From: Shinella sp. WSJ-2
GTDB taxonomy: Bacteria; Pseudomonadota; Alphaproteobacteria; Rhizobiales; Rhizobiaceae
Length of the DNA stretch: 64,000 nt
Direction of reading: 5' to 3'
NCBI RefSeq assembly: GCF_003432075.1
Contig: NZ_QWBU01000001.1
Location: 620,001 to 684,000, forward strand
The notes beneath the pieces are model-generated. The model searched no databases, had not been told where the DNA came from, and saw nothing but the letters and a program-made list of their open reading frames with translations. Positions 49,842-60,888 of the stretch are shown piece after piece. The position numbers and the translations under genes were made by a program. How positions within the stretch are numbered: position 1 is the stretch's first letter; the number at the start of each line of letters is the position of its first letter.

Positions 49842-50948
49842 ATGAAGAAGCCTCTTTTCGCCGCTGCCGCCCTTGCCGCGTCCGTCGCCTTCGCGCCGCT
49901 GGCGCATGCCGATATCGTCATCGGCCTCATCGCGCCGCTGACCGGCCCGGTTGCCGCCTATGGCGACCAGGTCAAGAACGGCGCGGAAGCAGCCGTCGCC
50001 GAAATCAACAAGAACGGCGGCATCCTCGGCGAGCAGGTCGTGCTGAAGCTGACCGACGATGCCGGTGAACCCAAGCAGGGTGTATCGGCCGCCAACCAGA
50101 TCGTCGGCGAAGGCATCCGCTTCGTCGTCGGCCCGGTCACCTCCGGCGTCGCCATCCCGGCCTCCGACGTTCTGGCCGAAAACGGTATCCTGATGGTCAC
50201 CCCGACCGCCACGGCACCGGACCTGACAGCCCGCGGCCTGACCAACGTTCTGCGCACCTGCGGCCGCGACGACCAGCAGGCCGAAGTCGCCGCTGCCTAT
50301 GTTCTGGAAAAACTGAAGGACAAGAAGGTCGCCATCGTCCACGACAAGGGCGCCTACGGCAAGGGTCTGGCGGATGCCTTCAAGGCCGCGATCAACAAGG
50401 GCGGCATCACCGAAGCGCTCTACGATTCCATCACCCCCGGCGAGAAGGATTTCAGCGCGCTGCTCACCCGCCTCAAGGCTGACGGCGTCGAAGTCATCTA
50501 TTTCGGCGGTTACCACCCGGAGGGCGGCCTGCTCGCCCGCCAGCTGAAGGATCTCTCCATCAACGCCACGATCATCGGCGGTGAAGGCCTGTCGAACAGC
50601 GAATACTGGGCGATCGGCAACGAAGCCGCGGCCGGCACGCTGTTCACCAACGCGTCGGACGCGCTGAAGAACCCCGATTCCTCGGCCGCCGTTGCCGTCC
50701 TCAAGGAAAAGGGCATTCCGCCGGAAGCCTTCACGCTCAACGCCTACGCCGCCGTCGAAGTTCTGAAGGCCGGTATCGAAAAGGCCGGTAGCGCTGAAGA
50801 CGCCGCCGCCGTCACGACGGCGCTCAAGTCCGGCGAACCGATCGCAACCGCCATCGGCAAGCTCACCTATGGCGAAAACGGCGACCTCACCTCGCAGAGC
50901 TTCTCGCTCTTCAAGTGGGAAGACGGCAAGATCGTCGCTGCCGAATAA
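49842..50948 (+). CDS. Branched-chain amino-acid binding protein (LivK/BraC-like)
   Basis: Periplasmic type I binding protein of 368 residues. Signal peptide ([22 protein letters not shown]) is followed by [20 protein letters not shown], then [20 protein letters not shown], the hinge [20 protein letters not shown], and TVLRTCGRD-type [16 protein letters not shown] precedes the ATG at 49842. No permease or ATPase genes accompany it, so it must use a transporter encoded elsewhere. A strong terminator follows. Confidence 0.93.
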   Translation: MKKPLFAAAALAASVAFAPLAHADIVIGLIAPLTGPVAAYGDQVKNGAEAAVAEINKNGGILGEQVVLKLTDDAGEPKQGVSAANQIVGEGIRFVVGPVTSGVAIPASDVLAENGILMVTPTATAPDLTARGLTNVLRTCGRDDQQAEVAAAYVLEKLKDKKVAIVHDKGAYGKGLADAFKAAINKGGITEALYDSITPGEKDFSALLTRLKADGVEVIYFGGYHPEGGLLARQLKDLSINATIIGGEGLSNSEYWAIGNEAAAGTLFTNASDALKNPDSSAAVAVLKEKGIPPEAFTLNAYAAVEVLKAGIEKAGSAEDAAAVTTALKSGEPIATAIGKLTYGENGDLTSQSFSLFKWEDGKIVAAE

Positions 50949-50971
50949 GGCTTTTGCGCTTTGGAAATGCG

Positions 50972-50999
50972 AACGCCGGGGTTTTTACCCCGGCGTTTT
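50972..50999 (+). terminator. Strong terminator after the binding-protein gene
   Basis: AACGCCGGGG / CCCCGGCGTT form a perfect ten-pair stem with a TTTTTA loop, followed by TT and G; it can also serve the convergent hydrolase gene. Confidence 0.9.
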
Positions 51000-51012
51000 G
51001 TTTGTGGGCGCT

Positions 51013-52659
51013 TCACCGTCCCGCGCGAAACTTCTCCTTCAGCCGCGCGATATCCGCAGCGCTCCAGTCCGTCACACCGGTCACGGCAATCCACGGCTCG
51101 ACATAGTGCTCGCCGGCATAGACATGGCCGAGCCCCATGGGCGTGGTCGTCGCCATGGCGAGATCGAGCGTCAGCTGCAGGAAGGTGACGACCGGATACC
51201 ATTGGAAATCCGGCGAGACATCCGGCCCGCGCGGTGCGGCCATCCAGGCAGGCTGGCGGTAGAGGGCGTAGGGATCGTAGAACACGATCGGGTCGCTGGC
51301 ATATTGCAGATAGACGACGCGCATCGGCCCCCAGTGGTCGCCCGCTTCCGGCAATGCATTGCGCTGGCTGGTGAAACGTACATAGGAGCCGTCGCGAAAG
51401 CGCGGCAGCCAGGCCGGCGTACCGGCATTGCGGTCCGCCGTCATCTTGCGCCAGATACGGCTCGGGAATGGCGGGCCAGCCCAGAGGGCGCCTTGATAGG
51501 GATCGCCGATCACCTCGAACAGTTCCGCCGATTGCTCTGAGGACAAGGCGCCGAGGCTGAGGCCGTAAAGGTAGAGTTTGGGCCGGCTTTCTTTCGGCAG
51601 GCTCGTCCAGTGGCCGTAGACGGCGTGGAAGAGTGCGCGCGCAGCCTCCGCACCATAATCCGGCTCAGCGAGCAGCGAGAGCCAGCTGGCAAGATAGGAA
51701 TACTGGATGGCGACGCTGGCGATATCGCCATGATGCAGATATTCGACCGTATCGATGCCCTCGGGATCGACCCAGCCGGTCCCCGTCGGCATGATGACGA
51801 CGAGCGTCGAGCGCTCGAAACCGCCGACGCGGATCAGTTCGTCCAATGCGATCTTCGCCCGTTCTTCCGGCGTGTCACCGGCATTCAGGCCGGCATAGAC
51901 CCGCAGCGGCTCCATCGCCGGCTTGCCGGTGAAGTCGGCGATATCCTTGGCGCTCGGTCCGCTGGCCACATAGGAGCGCCCCATGCGACCGAGTTCGTCC
52001 CAGCGCACCAGTGAGACCGCACTGCCGGACTTTTTGGGATCAGTGGGTTCGGCGGTGTCCGGCTCGATCACTTGATCGAGACGGCGGAAGGAAGAATCGG
52101 CCGTGTGCAGCACGAAGCGTACCAGGAGGCCATCCGCCAGCGTCCAGAACAGTGTCGCCGCCAGCGCCGTCCCGATGACATAGGAAAGCCGGCGGGGCGC
52201 CGCCCGGCGCGAGGTACTGGCAAAGAGCTTGACCAGCAGCGTGAAGACGCGGCCGAGACCGATGAAAACCGTGAAGACAGCAAGCGCGATCAGGCCGACA
52301 TAGAAGGGATGCGCGGTCTCGATCGGCGGCAGGTGCATCAGCGTGCGGATGGAGTTCTGCCACTCGGCCGTGCGCCACAGGAAGACCAGCACCACGACGC
52401 CGCAGACACCGCCCGCCGCGGCCTTCAACCCGAGCCGCACCCGGTCCTTCGGCTCCGGCAGTTCCAACCAGAACCACAGGAGCGACAGCAGCACACCGAG
52501 ACCATAACCGCAGGCCATGGCGACACCGGAAAGCAGGCCCTGGGTGATATAGGTGCGCGGCAGAAGGCTCGGCGTCAGCGATGCCGCAAAGAACAGCGTG
52601 CCGAGCACAAGGCCGGTCGCCGAGAAGGACAGGAGAAAAGACCACAACCGATCCCGCAT
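51013..52659 (-). CDS. Membrane alpha/beta-hydrolase (Abhydrolase_9 type)
   Basis: Membrane protein of 548 residues. The N-terminal half has five or six membrane helices (first LLSFSATGLVLGTLFFAASL). The C-terminal half is a hydrolase domain with RVYAGLNAGDTPEERAKIAL, then LVVIMPTGTGWVDPEG, the nucleophile elbow YGLSLGALSSEQS (GxSxG-type) and LQYASDPIVFYDP. This matches the paired Abhydrolase_9_N/Abhydrolase_9 family, whose substrate is unknown, perhaps lipid-like. Start 52659 has AAGGAGG six bases upstream; the ATG abutting that site is less likely. Confidence 0.85.
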   Translation of the reverse strand: MRDRLWSFLLSFSATGLVLGTLFFAASLTPSLLPRTYITQGLLSGVAMACGYGLGVLLSLLWFWLELPEPKDRVRLGLKAAAGGVCGVVVLVFLWRTAEWQNSIRTLMHLPPIETAHPFYVGLIALAVFTVFIGLGRVFTLLVKLFASTSRRAAPRRLSYVIGTALAATLFWTLADGLLVRFVLHTADSSFRRLDQVIEPDTAEPTDPKKSGSAVSLVRWDELGRMGRSYVASGPSAKDIADFTGKPAMEPLRVYAGLNAGDTPEERAKIALDELIRVGGFERSTLVVIMPTGTGWVDPEGIDTVEYLHHGDIASVAIQYSYLASWLSLLAEPDYGAEAARALFHAVYGHWTSLPKESRPKLYLYGLSLGALSSEQSAELFEVIGDPYQGALWAGPPFPSRIWRKMTADRNAGTPAWLPRFRDGSYVRFTSQRNALPEAGDHWGPMRVVYLQYASDPIVFYDPYALYRQPAWMAAPRGPDVSPDFQWYPVVTFLQLTLDLAMATTTPMGLGHVYAGEHYVEPWIAVTGVTDWSAADIARLKEKFRAGR

Positions 52660-52933
52660 CCGCATCCTCCTTCGCAATCTTGGGCAAACTTTGCACGGTA
52701 GCCGCCACGAGGCAACCGCCGGGCCGGCGCTTTTTGCCATTATCCGCCATGCGCAACGCGCGGGTTGCCAAAGCGCGCCGGCTGGTCTATATCGGCCCCG
52801 TCGATGAGCCATCGGCCGTAAGCGTTTGACGTCAAGCAACGCATCCAGACCTGAAATCGTCCGTAAGGGCGTTTCTGCAAAGGTTCGAGATGCCGACGCC
52901 GAAGACGATTTCCACTTCAAAAGGAAAACTGCC

Positions 52934-53173
52934 ATGCAGCTTACGCGCCTGCCGGCCCGCTATGCCGGCTTCATCATGCCCTTCATCCTCTCCATCATCA
53001 TGACCATGGTCGTGTCGGCCGTCGCGACCTGGCGCAATCTCGGCATGGGTGCCGATTTCCCCACCCATTGGCTGCCGGCCTGGGCCATGTCCTGGATGAT
53101 CGCCTTCCCCACCCTGCTTCTCGCCCTGCCGCTCACGCGCCGTCTCGTGCGGCTGCTTGTTCGCCCGGCCTGA
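52934..53173 (+). CDS. DUF2798 membrane protein
   Basis: Protein of 79 residues with two membrane helices (FIMPFILSIIMTMVVSAVAT and WMIAFPTLLLALPLTRRLV). PTHWLPAWAMSW lies between them, the pattern of DUF2798. AAAAGGA lies about nine bases before the ATG at 52934. Function unknown. The 274-base region upstream, shared with the divergent hydrolase gene, holds no other gene. Confidence 0.82.
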   Translation: MQLTRLPARYAGFIMPFILSIIMTMVVSAVATWRNLGMGADFPTHWLPAWAMSWMIAFPTLLLALPLTRRLVRLLVRPA

Positions 53174-53186
53174 TCCAGAAACGCAA

Positions 53187-53217
53187 AAAGGCCCGGTCGC
53201 AAAACGACCGGGCCTTT
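53187..53217. terminator. Strong bidirectional terminator before rpoD
   Basis: A perfect 13-pair stem (AAAGGCCCGGTCG / CGACCGGGCCTTT) with a CAAAA loop separates the converging DUF2798 and rpoD genes. Confidence 0.93.
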
Positions 53218-53236
53218 GCAAGGGTTCAAGACCGGC

Positions 53237-55288
<2,052 letters not shown>

Positions 55289-55724
55289 TTATTTCGTCGC
55301 TTTCTTGAGCATCCAGTTTTCAAGCGGTCAGGGTTTCCGCAGCCGAGCGCCCTTCGGCATGCGCAATCGCCTCTCGGCGCTCCTGACCTAACGGATTGAC
55401 AATTAAATCCTGATTAACCACAGCCCGGCCCGCCGGCGTGTGGACGTGTCGCCAAGGCGACACAATTGACATGACTTCCCGATCCGCCGTACCCATTCCT
55501 TCTCAGCCAACAATGGTGATTCCCAGAATTTTCGGTTCCGTCAAGCTTTTCCGGCAAAAAAGCCGTAAAAGGCTCCGATTCGCGTTCGCGAACATGAAAG
55601 TCGACGGATCCGGGCGATTGAGCCTTCATGTAGGCGTAAATCGTAAAAAGGCAAGACCCAACCCTGCCTCACGCCCTACACCCGTTCGCGCGCCGATTCG
55701 CACGCCAGGGTTTAAACCAGCCTT
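55289..55724. promoter_or_regulatory. rpoD upstream region with two inverted repeats
   Basis: This 436-base gap has no convincing ORF. It has two structures. Nested stems GGTCAGG/CCTGACC (55326-55332, 55382-55388) and GCCGAG/CTCGGC (55442-55447 is not involved; inner arms at 55342-55347 and 55373-55378) lie in the rpoD leader, starting 38 bases from the ATG. A perfect palindrome GTGTCGCC-AA-GGCGACAC is at 55446-55463. Either may regulate rpoD; this is inference. Confidence 0.4.
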
Positions 55725-56072
55725 TCAGAACGAACGCCCGTCCACCTTGTTGATCGTCAATGTCTCAAGATCGATCGCCGGAATGCAGCGCAGATTGACC
55801 GCCGCCATCTTGTTTCCCTTGGGATCGGACCCTTCGCCATAGGGCGCAATCCCGCACTTGGCACAGAAATGATGCTGGATGACGTGGCGGTTGAACGTGT
55901 AGGTCGAGAGGTTCTCCTTTGGCGTCGTCAGCCGCAGATTCTCCGCCGGCACGAAGGCGAGCAGCCCGCCGCGCCGCCGGCACAGGGAACAGTTGCAGTC
56001 GAGCCCGCTGTCGAACTCGCCCTCCACCTCAAAGGCGATATTTCCGCAATGGCAGCTTCCTTCGTACTTCAT
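55725..56072 (-). CDS. GFA-family (glutathione-dependent formaldehyde-activating-like) protein
   Basis: Zinc protein of 115 residues with the GFA layout: GSCHCGNIAFEVEGEF (CxC), then DCNCSLCRRRGGLLAFV (CxxC-type), TYTFNRHVIQHHFCAKCGIA (CxxCG) and the conserved AVNLRC strand. The best-known member is the formaldehyde-glutathione enzyme, but many members are of unknown activity. It follows tdh by 13 bases and is likely in the same transcript. Confidence 0.88.
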   Translation of the reverse strand: MKYEGSCHCGNIAFEVEGEFDSGLDCNCSLCRRRGGLLAFVPAENLRLTTPKENLSTYTFNRHVIQHHFCAKCGIAPYGEGSDPKGNKMAAVNLRCIPAIDLETLTINKVDGRSF

Positions 56073-56085
56073 GATGTCAGTCCTC

Positions 56086-57123
56086 CTAATGCCAGTCCAT
56101 GACGACCTTGCCGGAATTGCCCGAACGCATGGCCTCGAAGCCGTCCCGGAATTCGTCGATCCCGATGCGATGCGTGATGATCGGTGACAGGTCGAGCCCG
56201 CCCTGCACGAAGGCGATCATCTTGTACCAGGTCTCGAACATTTCCCGGCCATAGATCCCCTTCAGCGTCAGCATCTTGAAGATCACCTTGTTCCAGTCGA
56301 TGCCGAAGCCATCGGGCGCAATACCGAGAATGGCGATCTTGCCGCCATTGTTCATCGTGTCGATCATCGAGCGAAAGGCCGGCGGCGCGCCGGACATTTC
56401 CAGGCCCACATCGAACCCCTCGGTCATGCCGATCTCGTTCATGACATCCTTCAGGTCCTGGCTGGAGGCGTCGACGACATAGTCGATGCCGACCTTGCGC
56501 GCCAGATCGAGACGGACGGGATTGATATCGGTGATGACGACTTTGCGCGCGCCGGAGCGTTTGGCGACCATCGCGCCCATGATGCCGATCGGCCCCGCGC
56601 CGGTCACAAGCACGTCCTCGCCGACGAGATCGAAGGAGAGCGCGGTGTGCACGGCATTGCCGAACGGGTCGAAGATCGCCGCCACCTCGTCCGGCACGTC
56701 ATCGGGAATCGGCACGACGTTGTATTCGGGAATGCAGACGAACTCGCCGAAGGAGCCCGGCCGGTTGACGCCGACCCCCTTGGTGTAATGGCAGAGATGC
56801 CCGCGCCCGGCGCGGCAATTGCGGCACTTGCCGCAGACGATATGCCCCTCGCCCGAGACCCGTTCGCCGACCTTGTACTTGGTGACCGACGAGCCGACCT
56901 CGGCGATCTCGCCGACGAATTCATGGCCGACGACCATCGGCACCGGAATGGTCTTCTGCGCCCACTGGTCCCAGTTCCAGATATGCACGTCCGTGCCGCA
57001 GATCGCGGATTTCCTGACCCGGATCAGCACGTCGTTCGGGCCGACCTCCGGCACCGGCACCGTCTCCATCCAAAGGCCAACCTCGGGTTTTGCTTTAACC
57101 AGCGCACGCATCATGTTCGACAT
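56086..57123 (-). CDS. tdh: L-threonine 3-dehydrogenase
   Basis: Zinc medium-chain dehydrogenase of 345 residues that oxidises threonine to 2-amino-3-ketobutyrate. Catalytic zinc site: [10 protein letters not shown] with the Cys, and [10 protein letters not shown]. Structural zinc site: [15 protein letters not shown]. Rossmann motif: [20 protein letters not shown]. The region [16 protein letters not shown] binds NAD. GGAGG precedes the ATG. The order kbl-tdh with 30 bases between is the classical threonine-degradation pair, giving glycine and acetyl-CoA. Confidence 0.96.
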   Translation of the reverse strand: MSNMMRALVKAKPEVGLWMETVPVPEVGPNDVLIRVRKSAICGTDVHIWNWDQWAQKTIPVPMVVGHEFVGEIAEVGSSVTKYKVGERVSGEGHIVCGKCRNCRAGRGHLCHYTKGVGVNRPGSFGEFVCIPEYNVVPIPDDVPDEVAAIFDPFGNAVHTALSFDLVGEDVLVTGAGPIGIMGAMVAKRSGARKVVITDINPVRLDLARKVGIDYVVDASSQDLKDVMNEIGMTEGFDVGLEMSGAPPAFRSMIDTMNNGGKIAILGIAPDGFGIDWNKVIFKMLTLKGIYGREMFETWYKMIAFVQGGLDLSPIITHRIGIDEFRDGFEAMRSGNSGKVVMDWH

Positions 57124-57153
57124 GACAAAACCTCCGCAAGGGATTCAGAAGAC

Positions 57154-58344
57154 TCAGGCAATCACGCCCAGTTCACGTCCGACTTCAGCAAAGACCTGAA
57201 TTGCTTTGCGAACATCCGCCTCGCTGTGCGCCGCCGACATCTGGGTGCGGATCCGCGCCTGGCCGCGCGGCACGACGGGGAAGGAAAAGCCGATGACATA
57301 GACGCCCCTGGCCAGCATGCGGCTCGCCATTTCCTGCGCGAGCGCGGCATCGCCCAACATGACGGGGATGATCGGATGGCCCTCCCCCGCCAGTGTGAAG
57401 CCAAGCTTCGTCATCTCGCTGCGGAACAGATCGGCATTGGCATAGAGGCGCCGGCGCAACGCATCGCCGTTGTCGATGAGATCGAAAACCTTAAGCGAGG
57501 CGGCCGCGATGACTGGAGCGAGCGTGTTGGAGAACAGATAGGGCCGTGAGCGCTGGCGCAGCCATTCGACCACCTCGCGCCTGCCGGACGTATAGCCGCC
57601 CGAGGCGCCGCCGAGCGCCTTGCCGAGCGTGCCGGTGATGATGTCGACACGGCCCTCGACGCCGCAATGTTCGGCCGAGCCGCGCCCATGCTTGCCGACG
57701 AAGCCGACGGCATGGCTGTCGTCCACCATGACCATCGCGCCGTATTTTTCCGCAAGATCGCAGACGCCGCCGAGATTGGCGATGATGCCGTCCATAGAAA
57801 AGACGCCGTCGGTCGCGATCATCTTGAAGCGCGACCCCTCGGCCTTCTTCAACTCCTCCTCCAGCGCCGCCATGTCGTTGTTGGCATAGCGGAAGCGCTT
57901 CGCCTTGGAGAGCCTGACGCCGTCGATGATCGAGGCATGGTTGAGCGCATCGGAGATGATGGCATCCTCCTCGCCCAGCAGCGTCTCGAAGAGGCCGCCA
58001 TTGGCATCGAAGCAGGACGAGTAGAGGATCGTATCCTCCAGTCCGAGGAAGGATGAGATGCGCGCCTCAAGCTGCTTGTGTTCTTCCTGCGTGCCGCAGA
58101 TGAAGCGCACGGAGGCCATGCCGTAGCCGTAACGCTCCAGCGCCGCCTTGCCGGCTTCGGTCAACTCCGCACTGTCGGCGAGGCCGAGATAGTTGTTGGC
58201 GCAGAAATTCAGCACGCGCTCGCCCGAGGCGACGGCGATCTCGCCGGCCTGCTTGGAGGTGATGACGCGCTCGGACTTGTAGAGGCCTGATGATTTCAGG
58301 CCGTCGATTTCGGATTGCAGATGGGCGATGAAGGCCGTGGTCAT
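57154..58344 (-). CDS. kbl: 2-amino-3-ketobutyrate CoA ligase (glycine C-acetyltransferase)
   Basis: PLP enzyme of 396 residues in the alpha-oxoamine synthase family. [47 protein letters not shown] and [17 protein letters not shown] (PLP lysine region) are all present, followed by [13 protein letters not shown] and the [14 protein letters not shown] segment. It cleaves the Tdh product with CoA. GGAG precedes the ATG. First full gene of the kbl-tdh-GFA unit. Confidence 0.96.
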   Translation of the reverse strand: MTTAFIAHLQSEIDGLKSSGLYKSERVITSKQAGEIAVASGERVLNFCANNYLGLADSAELTEAGKAALERYGYGMASVRFICGTQEEHKQLEARISSFLGLEDTILYSSCFDANGGLFETLLGEEDAIISDALNHASIIDGVRLSKAKRFRYANNDMAALEEELKKAEGSRFKMIATDGVFSMDGIIANLGGVCDLAEKYGAMVMVDDSHAVGFVGKHGRGSAEHCGVEGRVDIITGTLGKALGGASGGYTSGRREVVEWLRQRSRPYLFSNTLAPVIAAASLKVFDLIDNGDALRRRLYANADLFRSEMTKLGFTLAGEGHPIIPVMLGDAALAQEMASRMLARGVYVIGFSFPVVPRGQARIRTQMSAAHSEADVRKAIQVFAEVGRELGVIA

Positions 58345-58378
58345 GGCGATACTCCGGAAAGGCGGAAGGGCGGGAGGC

Positions 58379-58522
58379 TCAAGCCGCGTGCGCGGCGCTG
58401 CCGGACATGTGCTGGCAGCCGGTGCAATGAAGGATCATGGTGACGGGCGGCGGCGCGTCGATGCGGACGTTCACCCGCCCGCAGCGGCACGCGCCATCGA
58501 GCGGCAGTTTCGGTCGATGCAT
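58379..58522 (-). pseudogene. Truncated GFA-family protein (47 aa)
   Basis: An ORF with GGGGAG before its ATG encodes LDGACRCGRVNVRIDAPPPV and [16 protein letters not shown], then stops. CRCG and HCTGCQ are the first two zinc motifs of a GFA protein of a subfamily different from the complete copy at 55725. The remaining two thirds (third CxxC and C-terminal strands) are missing, and kbl begins 34 bases later. It is either a remnant of a gene cut by rearrangement or a functional mini-protein. Confidence 0.6.
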
Positions 58523-58652
58523 GGGCTCGGCTCCCCTTCCGATTGACGCCGGCCTGTTTTTTTAGATCGTAATGCCGGCGAATGGCTCCACGATCATAGT
58601 TCTAGCGCGCCAGAAGCCGGCGTAAAGGGTCGCCACCTGCCTTTCCAAACTT

Positions 58653-59381
58653 TCAGCTCCGCTCGCAGGCGATCAGCAGAAACATCGGGCGGTTGAGCTC
58701 GATCTGCCATTCCGGATGCTCGGCAAGCTGCGCTTCGCTCGGCCGCCATTCCTCGACATGACGGATCGCAAAACCGGCCGCGATCAGCGCATTCAGCGTC
58801 GTGCCGAGCGTGCGATGATACTTGACGACGCCCTTGGCGAGCCAGTCCGTCGTGCGCGGCCCCTCGACCAGATAGCCGTCCACCGGCCAGACCGTGCGCC
58901 CGCCGATCTCGGCCCAGTCGGGCTGCGACGGCGCCATGTAGAGCGGGTGCTCGATGGTGAAGACGAAGGACGCGCCGGGCACGATGGCGGCATGAATGGT
59001 GCGAACCAGCCGGTCGAAATCCGCGATATAGTGGAAAGCGAGCGAGGAATAGGCGAAATCGAAACCACCCGCCGGCAGCTTTAGATGGTCGAGATCGGCA
59101 ATCTCGTACCGTACGGCCGGCGATTGCGTTTCGGCTTTGGCCCGCGCGATCATGTTTTCCGAGAGATCGAGGCCAAGCACGCTGGCCGCGCCTTCATCCG
59201 CCGCATATCGCGCGAACCACCCGAAGCCGCAGCCAAGATCGACGACGCGCCTGCCTTTCAAATCCGGCAGCAGGGCCCGCACCGATTCCCATTCCGCCGC
59301 ACCGGCAAGGCCCTGCACGGACCGGGGAAGGCTGCTGTAACCCTCGAAGAAGGCGGGCTGGTCGTAGATATTCTGGGCCAT
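58653..59381 (-). CDS. Class I SAM-dependent methyltransferase
   Basis: Cytosolic methyltransferase of 242 residues. Motif I VVDLGCGFGWFARYA, motif II region VLGLDLSENMIARAK, then ADLDHLKLPAGGFDFAYSSL are clear. SLAFHYIADFDRLVRTIHAA follows as in small-molecule methyltransferases. The beginning (NIYDQPAFFEGYSSLPRS) resembles a group annotated in many bacteria without a known substrate. AGGA lies about nine bases before the ATG at 59381. Substrate unknown. Confidence 0.88.
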   Translation of the reverse strand: MAQNIYDQPAFFEGYSSLPRSVQGLAGAAEWESVRALLPDLKGRRVVDLGCGFGWFARYAADEGAASVLGLDLSENMIARAKAETQSPAVRYEIADLDHLKLPAGGFDFAYSSLAFHYIADFDRLVRTIHAAIVPGASFVFTIEHPLYMAPSQPDWAEIGGRTVWPVDGYLVEGPRTTDWLAKGVVKYHRTLGTTLNALIAAGFAIRHVEEWRPSEAQLAEHPEWQIELNRPMFLLIACERS

Positions 59382-59519
59382 CGCATACGTCCTTTCTTTC
59401 ACGCCTCGACATATCCCCGTTTCGCCCATAGGCAAAGCCGCGCTTTCTGGCAGGCCACTCCGCGGGGTTGACAGAAACGCCCCGCCGCTATCGGGTGGTA
59501 CCGCGAAAGGATGCACGCG

Positions 59520-60290
59520 ATGACGATATTCGACAGGTTTTCCCAGAAGGGCCGCGTGGCGCTGGTGACCGGCGGCGGACGCGGCCTTGGTTTCGAGATC
59601 GCCAAAGGTCTCGCGGAGGCCGGCGCTCATGTCGTCGTGACGGGCCGCACGCGCGCGACGCTCGAGCAGGCCGTGGCAAAAATCACGGCAGCCGGCGGCA
59701 GCGCCTCGTTTGCCGCCTTCGACATCGCCGACCGCGCCGCCCAGCGCGCGACGCTTGCCGAAATAGAGGACAACAACGGACGGCTCGATGTGCTGGTCAA
59801 CAATGTCGGCGCGCGTGACCGCCGTTCGCTGGCCGATATGGACGATGCGGCGATAGACGAGTTGGTCCGCACCGATCTCTCCGCTGGCGTCAGCCTGTCG
59901 CGCGATGCCGCGGCGCTGATGAAGCGCAACGGCCACGGCCGCCTCATCACCATCACCTCCATCGGCGGGCATGTCGCCATGCCGAACGACGGCGTCTATC
60001 CCGCCGCCAAACACGGCCTCACCGGCTTGATGCGCAGCATGGCCGTCGAATACGCCCCGCACGGCATCACCAGCAACGCCATCGCGCCCGGCTGGTTCGC
60101 AACGGAGACCAATGCCGTTATGGCCGCCAACGACGACCTCATGCCCTTCGTGCGCCAGCGCATCCCCGTTCAGCGCTGGGCCCGCCCCGACGAGATCGCG
60201 GGTGCTGCCCTGTTTCTCGCCAGCGACGCCGCCTCCTTCGTCAATGGGCATGTGCTCGTGGTGGATGGCGGCATGACCGTCAGGATGTAA
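59520..60290 (+). CDS. SDR-family oxidoreductase
   Basis: Short-chain dehydrogenase of 256 residues. TGGGRGLGFEIAKGLAEAGA is the NAD(P) motif, followed by LVNNVGARD, the catalytic Ser in ITITSIGGHVAM, and YPAAKHGLTGLMRS with Tyr and Lys. IAPGWFATETN and the DGGM end are canonical. It is of the gluconate 5-dehydrogenase or 3-oxoacyl reductase type. Start 59520 is favoured because AAAGG abuts the earlier ATG at 59511. TTGACA at 59468-59473 may be its -35. Confidence 0.9.
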   Translation: MTIFDRFSQKGRVALVTGGGRGLGFEIAKGLAEAGAHVVVTGRTRATLEQAVAKITAAGGSASFAAFDIADRAAQRATLAEIEDNNGRLDVLVNNVGARDRRSLADMDDAAIDELVRTDLSAGVSLSRDAAALMKRNGHGRLITITSIGGHVAMPNDGVYPAAKHGLTGLMRSMAVEYAPHGITSNAIAPGWFATETNAVMAANDDLMPFVRQRIPVQRWARPDEIAGAALFLASDAASFVNGHVLVVDGGMTVRM

Positions 60291-60341
60291 CTGCCGAAAG
60301 CTTGCTCGACGCCGAAGCGAACCCACTTCGGCTGGCAACGC

Positions 60342-60812
60342 CTACCCCGCGGCTGCGGCCTCCAGCGGCGCGATATCCAGCTTGACCATCTTCAGCATCG
60401 CCTCGGTGACGCGCTTGACCTTGTCCTGATCGGGGTCGCTCATCAACTCGCCGAGCCGCGTCGGAGCTATCTGCCAGGACAGGCCCCAGCGATCCCGCAG
60501 CCAGCCGCATTGCTCCACCGAACCGCCCTCCTTCAACGCCTCCCAGAGCCGGTCGAGATCGCCCTGCGTCTCGCATTCCACCATGATGGAAAAGCTGTGG
60601 TTGAACGGATCGAGCGGCCCGGCCTCGATGGCCATATAGCGCTGGTCGCCGAGCGTGAAACTCGCGATCCTGACACTGCCGGGCGGTCCGCTCGGCGTTT
60701 CCGCCGGAAGGCTGGAGACCCAATGCACCGAGGAGCCGGGAACGAGCGAGGTATAGAAACCGATCGCCGCTTCCATATCCTTCGCGAACCAGAGATGCTG
60801 CGTGACTTTCAT
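60342..60812 (-). CDS. VOC-family protein (PhnB/YjdN-like)
   Basis: Protein of 156 residues. KVTQHLWFAKDMEAAIGFYT starts the domain, followed by SVRIASFTLGDQRYMAIEAG, FNHSFSIMVECETQGDLDRLW and a DRWGLSWQIAPTRLGEL segment near the C-terminus. These are typical of the 3-demethylubiquinone-methyltransferase-like VOC group. GGAGG precedes the ATG at 60812. On the minus strand GGAAC at 60861-60865 followed by TT 19 bases on is a weak general-stress promoter match. Confidence 0.87.
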   Translation of the reverse strand: MKVTQHLWFAKDMEAAIGFYTSLVPGSSVHWVSSLPAETPSGPPGSVRIASFTLGDQRYMAIEAGPLDPFNHSFSIMVECETQGDLDRLWEALKEGGSVEQCGWLRDRWGLSWQIAPTRLGELMSDPDQDKVKRVTEAMLKMVKLDIAPLEAAAAG

Positions 60813-60888
60813 CAGGACGTCCTCCATGTGAGCATGCTCAAGGACGCACGGGGCCGGAACGTTCCGACATGCCCCGCGAAAAATCCGC

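Noticed and set aside
49697-49930. Open frame before the LivK-like gene on the minus strand
   Set aside because: It overlaps the signal-peptide region of the binding protein and lacks a ribosome site.
60856-60865. GGAACGTTCC palindrome considered as a LexA-type box near recQ
   Set aside because: Alphaproteobacterial LexA sites are spaced GTTC/GAAC direct repeats; this compact palindrome does not fit and lies within the recQ/VOC boundary.
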